From the NCBI GenBank assembly GCA_041652755.1, contig JBAZGS010000019.1, positions 1 through 13,517 of the forward strand: a stretch of DNA of 13,517 bases, read 5' to 3'. Made by a program: the position numbers and the translations under genes. This document shows, piece after piece, positions 6,334 to 11,001 of this stretch. The DNA is from JAQTTT01 sp041652755. Lineage in GTDB: Archaea; Nanobdellota; Nanobdellia; Tiddalikarchaeales; Tiddalikarchaeaceae. The notes beneath the pieces are model-generated. The model was not told where the DNA came from, searched no databases, and saw only the letters and a program-made list of their open reading frames with translations. Within the stretch, counting starts at the first letter, position 1. Each line of letters starts with the position of its first letter.

Positions 6334-7383
6334 ATGTTAGCATTAACCGCATTAATTCTTGGAGCGTCAGCATTTTCATATTTAGCAAAAATTTCTACTT
6401 ATGTAGCCCAAAAAAAGGAAAAAAAAAAGGAAAAAAGGCTTGAAACTATCCTGTCACATCAGGGAAGCGTTGAAAATGTCAGCGTGGCTAACCTAAAAAA
6501 TGTTTACTTGACAAATTCTGAATTCATTAAATATTTCGAAAAAGGAAGCAAAGCTCAAGGCTATGCAAAGCAGGGAAGCGGAAAAACTAATGCCAAAACT
6601 TTTATTAATCTTGATTCAGAGACTTGCCCAATACTGGATTACATGATGGATGTGGCTGATGAAATTAAAAGTTCACTTGCAGCTGGAGCAAATCCAACTG
6701 AAGCAGATTTAAGATATTTCACAATAGAAAACATAAAGCGCGGAGCCAGCCTTTATTCCTCAGTAAACAATGATTCCTTAACTCCAGGCTTAATCAATTC
6801 AGAAGTTGATGACGCTGCAGATAAATTATTGGGACAATATATTGCAAACGGACTAGTTGAAAAAAGGCTTTTAACTCCAGGCTCAGCCCATCATGCTGCA
6901 ACCAATCCTTATATTTATATACTTAATTCTGATTCTAACGAATTGGTAAAGGATGGAAAAATAAGGCTTAATAAAAGGTATGGAGTTGAATCAGGAGCTG
7001 TTAAGTTCCTAGGAAGCTTGGATAAAAATTACAGCGAGTTTGCTGATGGAAAAATAACAGTAATGCCAACATCAAAAGACTGCATAATGAGAATAACTAA
7101 TGATGAAGAATTCAATAAAGAGGTATTGGAAAAAGTTTTGCTTAAATCTGAAACTGCAATGCTTAAAGACGGCTCAGTGATTGCAAAAGATGCAGCAAAC
7201 GGCTGGAAGCCAGTTATAGACAGTTTTGTCAACCATGAGCTCTTGCTTGCTCCAGAGCAATACATTAATTACAAGCATTTTGAAGAAAAATACTATGCTG
7301 AACTGAAAGATGAAGAAGATAAGAAAAAGAAAGCAAATAAATTAGCTTTAGCTCAAAGAAACCAAGCTTTAGTTTCAGCATAA
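6334..7383 (+). CDS. Membrane-anchored protein of unknown function
   Basis: I do not recognise this 349-aa protein. Residues 2-24 are one hydrophobic segment, followed at once by a dense basic stretch (about 27-35, KKEKKKEKR). By the positive-inside rule this predicts a short external N-terminus and a cytoplasmic body. The rest is soluble and mixed alpha/beta with only two cysteines, in SETC (around 98) and SKDC (around 251). The last 33 residues are highly charged and probably helical (DEEDKKKK). No enzyme motif is evident. The gene has its own TATA box and a T9 run after the stop, so it is probably a single-gene unit. It is divergent from the ABC operon and shares with it a region containing a palindrome, so co-regulation is possible but unproven. 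Confidence 0.85.
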   Translation: MLALTALILGASAFSYLAKISTYVAQKKEKKKEKRLETILSHQGSVENVSVANLKNVYLTNSEFIKYFEKGSKAQGYAKQGSGKTNAKTFINLDSETCPILDYMMDVADEIKSSLAAGANPTEADLRYFTIENIKRGASLYSSVNNDSLTPGLINSEVDDAADKLLGQYIANGLVEKRLLTPGSAHHAATNPYIYILNSDSNELVKDGKIRLNKRYGVESGAVKFLGSLDKNYSEFADGKITVMPTSKDCIMRITNDEEFNKEVLEKVLLKSETAMLKDGSVIAKDAANGWKPVIDSFVNHELLLAPEQYINYKHFEEKYYAELKDEEDKKKKANKLALAQRNQALVSA

Positions 7384-7387
7384 AAAC

Positions 7388-7396
7388 TTTTTTTTT
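7388..7396 (+). terminator. T9 terminator after the unknown membrane-anchored gene
   Basis: Nine consecutive Ts begin 5 bases after the TAA stop, consistent with archaeal oligo-T termination. Confidence 0.5.
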
Positions 7397-7419
7397 AATC
7401 ATTTTTTATTTGCATAAAT

Positions 7420-7428
7420 ATTTAAATA
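7420..7428 (+). promoter_or_regulatory. TATA box of tRNA-Cys
   Basis: ATTTAAATA is centred near 7424. The predicted start is at about 7451, leaving a leader of about 6 nt for RNase P to remove before 7457. Confidence 0.45.
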
Positions 7429-7456
7429 CTTTAAAATTTCTTTATAATTAAGGCTT

Positions 7457-7527
7457 GCTTGGATGACAGAGCGGCCATGTGATCGGCTGCAACCCGATTC
7501 ATCCCGGTTCAACTCCGGGTCCAAGCT
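7457..7527 (+). tRNA. tRNA-Cys (anticodon GCA)
   Basis: A full cloverleaf can be drawn. The acceptor GCTTGGA (7457-7463) pairs perfectly with TCCAAGC (7520-7526). U8 is 7464 and position 9 is 7465. The D-arm is short (ACA 7466-7468 / TGT 7478-7480). The anticodon stem ATCGG/CCGAT (7482-7486 / 7494-7498) holds loop CTGCAAC with anticodon GCA at 7489-7491. A 4-nt variable region precedes the T-arm CCCGG-TTCAACT-CCGGG (7503-7519). The discriminator is T7527, the base required by cysteinyl-tRNA synthetase. CCA is not encoded and no intron is present. U8 is the base converted to 4-thiouridine by ThiI, whose parts are encoded 1-2 kb downstream. Confidence 0.97.
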
Positions 7528-7535
7528 CTTAACAG

Positions 7536-7543
7536 TTTTTTTT
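7536..7543 (+). terminator. T8 terminator of tRNA-Cys, overlapping the convergent stop codon
   Basis: Eight Ts begin 9 bases after the tRNA. The last two overlap the stop codon of the minus-strand YkgJ-type gene (TAA at 7544-7542). Confidence 0.5.
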
Positions 7544-8453
7544 AAAAAAGGGATTCTGCCAGCCTTATTCCTTCCTCTTTTTTTTCTTTGGCATCGCTTA
7601 AGTCTTTAAGAATCTTTGAGCTATTGTCTAATAAATTAATAAGCCCTGAATAATCTGTTGCCAATAAATCAAAAATTTTGTCAGCCAGTGACTCCCTGTC
7701 TTTTAGTGTTGAATTGTTCCAAAGCAAATTTTTAGCGTAACCATAAACATCCAAATAAAAAGAATCATTGGAAAAAAGTGCGCAGCCGTTAAATTCTGTT
7801 GCGCTGCAATAATTTTTTAATTCATTTCTCAGCTCTTCTTTCCCTGACTCAATCATTTTTTTTATGGCACTTAGTTCCTTACTAAGCTCTGATATTCTTT
7901 TTTCATGGGGCAAAACTTTCTTTTCAAATAATCTGTAAGATTTTATTACAAAATCAAGGCTTATCTTTTCAGCGTTTTTTTTGCTGATTGATTTAATCAT
8001 TTCAGGCATGATTGCCAAGTAATTTTCTAAGTCATTCTCAAAAATGAAGCCTGAATAAAACTCCCTTAATATTTTCTTAAATCCTGTTTTTTTATCATAC
8101 TCATTTATTATCTTGCTAATCTCGCAGGAGTAATCCCTGCAAAGCTGCGGCCTTTTTTCATAAATAGCGCATGCTGAAGCGTTTTTTCTGCATAATGCTA
8201 AGCCGTTTTCTTCAATATAGTTTTCCAGATTAAACATGCATTTTTTAGGCATTAAAAATGAGCTGTTTTTTATGCTGAATCCGAACTCTTCAAAATCATC
8301 AAATCCCTTAATCCATGAAATAAATAAATCATCATTCAATGTTCCATAATGCTTGTGCATATTGCAGCAGGAGTTGCATCCTGGAAGGCAATTGTAATTA
8401 ACGTTTTCATCAGTACTTTTTAGTTTAGTTTCAATTACTTCTTGAAGTTTCAT
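7542..8453 (-). CDS. YkgJ/UPF0153-type Cys-cluster protein with long helical C-terminus
   Basis: This 303-aa protein has an N-terminal third carrying the cysteine pattern of the YkgJ (CxxxCxxCC, putative Zn/Fe-chelating) family. The pattern is C22-x3-C26-x2-C29-C30, then C72, C88 and C95, and the diagnostic YEKRPQLCRDYSC with C105 and C110. The remaining roughly 190 residues are mostly helical and include a charged, coiled-coil-like stretch (about 173-215). They exceed the core domain and have no motif I recognise. The family has no firmly established biochemical role; metal or Fe-S binding is assumed from the cysteines. A TATA box 29 bp upstream and 38 bp of spacing from the ThiI catalytic gene suggest its own leaderless transcript, perhaps with read-through from that gene. 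Confidence 0.85.
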   Translation of the reverse strand: MKLQEVIETKLKSTDENVNYNCLPGCNSCCNMHKHYGTLNDDLFISWIKGFDDFEEFGFSIKNSSFLMPKKCMFNLENYIEENGLALCRKNASACAIYEKRPQLCRDYSCEISKIINEYDKKTGFKKILREFYSGFIFENDLENYLAIMPEMIKSISKKNAEKISLDFVIKSYRLFEKKVLPHEKRISELSKELSAIKKMIESGKEELRNELKNYCSATEFNGCALFSNDSFYLDVYGYAKNLLWNNSTLKDRESLADKIFDLLATDYSGLINLLDNSSKILKDLSDAKEKKEEGIRLAESLF

Positions 8454-8476
8454 AAAATAGTTATATAAAAAAAAAA

Positions 8477-8487
8477 TATTTAAAAAA
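8477..8487 (-). promoter_or_regulatory. TATA box of the YkgJ-type gene
   Basis: The minus strand reads TTTTTTAAATA, centred about 29 bp before the ATG at 8453, within the 38-bp gap after the ThiI catalytic gene. Confidence 0.5.
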
Positions 8488-8491
8488 CTAT

Positions 8492-9043
8492 TTATTTCAT
8501 TTTTTTTTCTTCATAGAGTAGTTCATTAACTGTGGCATTGATGCTTGGCTGGTTTGGGACAAATGGGCACCTGTTATTGTCAATAATGCTTAAATCATAA
8601 GTTTTGAATTTTTTTGCAATGTTGACAATTTCCTGCTTGTTTAATCCTATTAAAGGCCTTAGTATTGGAATCTTTATTCCATAGCTTAATGCTTTAATAT
8701 TTTTAAGTGTCTGGCTTGCCACTTGGCCTATTGATTCTCCAGTAATAATGAAATCAGCTTTCTCTTTTAGTGCTAACTTCTCAGCTTCCTTATACATGTT
8801 TCTTTTGCATAATAAGCATAAGCACCTGTTGTTGCAGCTCTCTTTTGCTTTTTTCAAGAATATTAAGTGGTTATAGTAAAATATTTTCGCATCCTTCACT
8901 ATTGCATTCGCCAGCTTTTCTATTTTTTTTTTCTTGTCAAAGATTTGGGCATGCAAGAAAATCACTTCAATCCCTTTATTTATTGCTAATTTTGCAGCAA
9001 CTGGACTGTCAATTCCTCCGCTGAGCAAGCATACTGCTTTCAT
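8492..9043 (-). CDS. thiI: Stand-alone ThiI catalytic (PP-loop/AANH) domain, tRNA 4-thiouridine synthase
   Basis: This 183-aa protein corresponds to the adenylating C-terminal domain of ThiI, which activates U8 of tRNA with ATP for sulfur insertion. The PP-loop SGGIDS is at 8-13, preceded by the expected KAVCLL strand, and TGES is at 101-104. It carries the archaeal cysteine set, a CLLC (C76/C79) plus distal C159 in NNRCPF. In methanogen ThiI and TtuA-like enzymes these residues hold an Fe-S cluster. There is no rhodanese domain. What is missing is the N-terminal NFLD-THUMP RNA-binding part of a normal ThiI of about 380 aa. That part is encoded divergently at 9082-9879. The two proteins probably work together; this is inference from complementarity and adjacency. 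Confidence 0.92.
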   Translation of the reverse strand: MKAVCLLSGGIDSPVAAKLAINKGIEVIFLHAQIFDKKKKIEKLANAIVKDAKIFYYNHLIFLKKAKESCNNRCLCLLCKRNMYKEAEKLALKEKADFIITGESIGQVASQTLKNIKALSYGIKIPILRPLIGLNKQEIVNIAKKFKTYDLSIIDNNRCPFVPNQPSINATVNELLYEEKKMK

Positions 9044-9049
9044 ACAAAC

Positions 9050-9060
9050 TTTTTATAAAA
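9050..9060 (+). promoter_or_regulatory. TATA box of the THUMP-domain gene
   Basis: TTTTTATAAAA is centred about 26.5 bp before the ATG at 9082. It sits between the opposing TATA box and the start of the minus-strand gene it faces. Confidence 0.5.
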
Positions 9061-9066
9061 CACTCT

Positions 9067-9075
9067 CTTTTATAA
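9067..9075 (-). promoter_or_regulatory. TATA box of the ThiI catalytic gene
   Basis: The minus strand reads TTATAAAAG, centred about 28.5 bp before the ATG at 9043. It lies on the far side of the opposing TATA box (9050-9060), so the two divergent promoters interlock. Confidence 0.5.
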
Positions 9076-9081
9076 TTATTG

Positions 9082-9879
9082 ATGAAGCCTAATTGCGTGA
9101 TTGTAAGATTTGACGAAATCGGTTTAAAAGCATCGCACACTAAAAGCGAATTCATCTCGCTTATTAGCAATCAGATGAAAAAATTAATGCCTGATGCTAA
9201 AATAAAATCTTCGCCATATAGATTAGTTATTTTTTCACAAAATATTAAAAAGTCAGCATTACTGGCAAGTAAAGTTTTTGGAGTGGCCAGTGTAAGCCCT
9301 GCAGTAATGGTTAACAGATGCATTGAATTAATAAAAAAAGTTGCTTATTCTTTCTATAAAAAAGGCAAAGTTTTCAGGATTAGCTGCCAAAGAAGTGATA
9401 AAGACTATGAATATACTAGCCAGGAAGTCTGCAGGAGTGTTGGAGAATACATTTATAATAAAGGGGGAAAGGTTGATTTAACAAATTATGATTTGAACAT
9501 AAGCATTGATTTTTTTGACAAAAAAGCCTTCGTTTTTTCTGAAAAAATCACAGGATTTGGAGGATTGCCTGTAAGCTCTCAAGGCAAAATCTTGTGCTTA
9601 ATGAATAATGATATGGATTACTTGGCTTGCTTGATGATGATGAATAGGGGTTGCTTGCCAATAATTTTTGGCAAAAAAGTTTTACATAAAAAGTTGATTA
9701 CGCATTTTTCGTACCTGAAAATTCCTTACTTTAAAACAATTGATTATAATGATTTTTTAGGAGTTGTTTGCGGCAACGATTTTACTGAATTAATTCATGG
9801 ATTTAATTGCCCAATCTTTTACCCTTTGGCTTTCATTGACTTAAATTATGTCATGGAAAAATTTAAATCAATTAATTAA
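9082..9879 (+). CDS. thiI: ThiI N-terminal half (NFLD-THUMP) with degenerate PP-loop remnant
   Basis: A 265-aa protein starting at the ATG at 9082, chosen over TTG 9079 because of TATA spacing. Residues 1-65 match the ThiI NFLD start (VIVRFDEIGLKA, then KVFGVASVSPA at 64-74). Residues about 75-165 are the THUMP domain (FRISCQRSDKDY 98-109, TSQEVCRSVGEYI, KVDLTNYDLNISI) that grips tRNA. GFGGLPVSSQGKILCL (158-173) is the classic linker into the PP-loop. The SGGIDSP position then reads MNNDMDY (174-180), although the flanking LMMMNRGC is still ThiI-like. The final 90 residues are thus a PP-loop relic lacking ATP-binding residues, while an intact one is encoded divergently. The predicted role is tRNA binding and presentation for s4U8. 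The degenerate Nudix gene follows after 14 bp. Confidence 0.9.
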   Translation: MKPNCVIVRFDEIGLKASHTKSEFISLISNQMKKLMPDAKIKSSPYRLVIFSQNIKKSALLASKVFGVASVSPAVMVNRCIELIKKVAYSFYKKGKVFRISCQRSDKDYEYTSQEVCRSVGEYIYNKGGKVDLTNYDLNISIDFFDKKAFVFSEKITGFGGLPVSSQGKILCLMNNDMDYLACLMMMNRGCLPIIFGKKVLHKKLITHFSYLKIPYFKTIDYNDFLGVVCGNDFTELIHGFNCPIFYPLAFIDLNYVMEKFKSIN

Positions 9880-9893
9880 TATAGTAATCATTA

Positions 9894-10298
9894 ATGGTTA
9901 ACAAGATTTGCTGCCTAGTTTATTCAATTGTAAACAATGAGCCTAGTTTTTTGATTCTTCACAGGAATAATTGGTGGAACGGCTGGGAGCTCGTCAGAGG
10001 GGATATTAATGAGCCAGAAGATGCTTTCATGGCTTCATTAAGAATTGTTAACGAGCAAACATGGCTTAATTTGGCAAAAGTCAGCCCTGTTCCTTTCAAT
10101 TACTCCTATGAGTACTTGAAGGGTTTGGAAGTGAAAAAAGCTGACGTTTCATGCTTTGCCGCAAAATCAGAGGAATTAACGATTAATCTAAGCTCTGAAC
10201 ATAACCATTACAAATGGGTTGATTACGAAACTGCTATGAAAATGCTTGATTTTGGTGAACAGAAAAAGCTTTTAGAATTTTTCAGAAAAATCATGTGA
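9894..10298 (+). CDS. Nudix-fold protein with degenerate Nudix box
   Basis: This 134-aa protein has the size of small Nudix hydrolases and the Ap4A-type approach FLILHRNNWWNGWELVRGD (19-37). The Nudix box G-x5-E-x7-REUxEExGU maps to residues 36-58 and keeps G36, E42, R50 and E54. However, the second residue of RE is Ile51, the last Glu of EE is Gln55, and the Gly is Trp57. Two of the usual metal-binding carboxylates are therefore gone, so catalysis is doubtful and a binding or regulatory role is possible. Its ATG is 14 bp after the THUMP gene, so co-transcription is likely, although TTTAAAT at 9862-9868 could be an internal promoter 29 bp upstream. Its 3' end overlaps the convergent gene by 8 bp. 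Confidence 0.82.
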   Translation: MVNKICCLVYSIVNNEPSFLILHRNNWWNGWELVRGDINEPEDAFMASLRIVNEQTWLNLAKVSPVPFNYSYEYLKGLEVKKADVSCFAAKSEELTINLSSEHNHYKWVDYETAMKMLDFGEQKKLLEFFRKIM

Positions 10299-10674
10299 AT
10301 ATTAATATTCCATTGTTTTTTCTCATATTTATTGGCGCTTTGCCGAAGTCTTTTAGTGAAAAATCATACTCGGCTTCGCTGGTTTGAATTTTTAAAACAT
10401 TATTGTTTAGGAAGGTTATGCAGTAATATTCATAAAAATTAGGAACCTCTATTGCTATTTGTTCTTTATCAGAGTAAACTTGAGGAATTGGAAGTTCAAA
10501 TTCCTCTGTTCTATCCTCAAGGTCAATCATTTCTCCATTAATTAATAGGTTTGTCTTGTAAAATTTTTGGTTAAACATTGAGTTTAAAATATTATTCTCT
10601 TCTAAAAGGTTCACGTTTAGCTCGTACGCTAATTTTGATATTTTCTCACCTTTTACGAAATAGAACTGTTTCAT
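10291..10674 (-). CDS. Small protein of unknown function
   Basis: I do not recognise this 127-aa protein. It has no signal peptide or membrane segment. It looks like a helix (about 8-33) followed by a beta-rich domain with repeated aromatic strands (VPNFYEYYCITFL at about 77-89, then VLKIQTSEAEYDFSL), and it holds a single cysteine (C84). It is acidic in the middle (EEFELPIP). The start ATG at 10674 has a TATA-like element 27.5 bp upstream, so it probably has its own leaderless transcript, although it lies in line with the polymerase-DUF357 unit 42 bp away. Its last codons overlap the end of the convergent Nudix-like gene by 8 bp. Codon use resembles that of its neighbours. Confidence 0.75.
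   Translation of the reverse strand: MKQFYFVKGEKISKLAYELNVNLLEENNILNSMFNQKFYKTNLLINGEMIDLEDRTEEFELPIPQVYSDKEQIAIEVPNFYEYYCITFLNNNVLKIQTSEAEYDFSLKDFGKAPINMRKNNGILIFT
10316..10321 (+). terminator. T6 run downstream of the Nudix-like gene
   Basis: Six Ts lie 17 bp after the plus-strand TGA at 10298, inside the end of the convergent gene. They are a plausible weak terminator for the THUMP-Nudix transcript. Confidence 0.3.
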
Positions 10675-10696
10675 AATAGTTATTAGGGAAAATTTC

Positions 10697-10708
10697 TTTT
10701 TAAAAAAA
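10697..10708 (-). promoter_or_regulatory. TATA-like box of the 127-aa protein gene, doubling as upstream T-run
   Basis: The minus strand reads TTTTTTTAAAAA, centred about 27.5 bp before the ATG at 10674. The T7 part (10702-10708) lies 8 bases after the DUF357 stop and could also terminate the polymerase unit. Confidence 0.45.
10702..10708 (-). terminator. T7 run after the polB-DUF357 unit
   Basis: On the minus strand seven Ts follow the TGA (10719-10717) after 8 bases. The run is shared with the TATA-like element of the next gene. Confidence 0.35.
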
Positions 10709-10716
10709 TTACTGTT

Positions 10717-11001
10717 TCAGTCAAGTGTGAAGTATTTTTTCATTGACTCATCAGTTAGCTCGAATACCCCTAGTTTTAAGCCTGAGTCTAGGTAAGCCCA
10801 TGATATCATTAAGGCTTCGAATGATTGCACATATTTTTTTTTCATGAAAAAATGCTTCGAGTCCTCATAGTAAGCAATGGCTGAATCATAAAGCTCCTTA
10901 AATGCTTTATCTTTTAATATGAGCCTTGTCTTGCTTATTGCCTTAGTCATTAATAATGTGTGCTTTGCTATTTGCGCTTTCAGCTCTTCTTTTTCGTTCA
11001 T
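10717..11001 (-). CDS. DUF357 family protein
   Basis: This 94-aa all-helical protein matches archaeal DUF357 in length and signature. The central pattern is AIAYYEDSKHFFMKKKYVQSFEALM (about 42-66) followed by SWAYLDSGLKLGVF (about 67-80). DUF357 proteins are a largely archaeal family without an assigned function. The ATG (11001-10999) overlaps the polymerase stop in an ATGA, so translation is coupled to PolB and expression is probably stoichiometrically linked. A structural or accessory role at replication is only a guess from this coupling. The two helices form a TPR-like or helical-hairpin shape suited to protein contacts. Confidence 0.88.
   Translation of the reverse strand: MNEKEELKAQIAKHTLLMTKAISKTRLILKDKAFKELYDSAIAYYEDSKHFFMKKKYVQSFEALMISWAYLDSGLKLGVFELTDESMKKYFTLD

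Noticed and set aside
7457..9043. A functional cysteine module linking tRNA-Cys, the YkgJ-type protein and ThiI
   Set aside because: Only adjacency supports it. ThiI acts on U8 of many tRNAs, and the role of YkgJ proteins is unknown.
8492..9879. Sequencing or assembly error splitting one thiI gene
   Set aside because: The two halves are on opposite strands, each has its own start, stop and TATA box, and the THUMP half still carries its own degraded PP-loop, so a simple frameshift cannot explain it.
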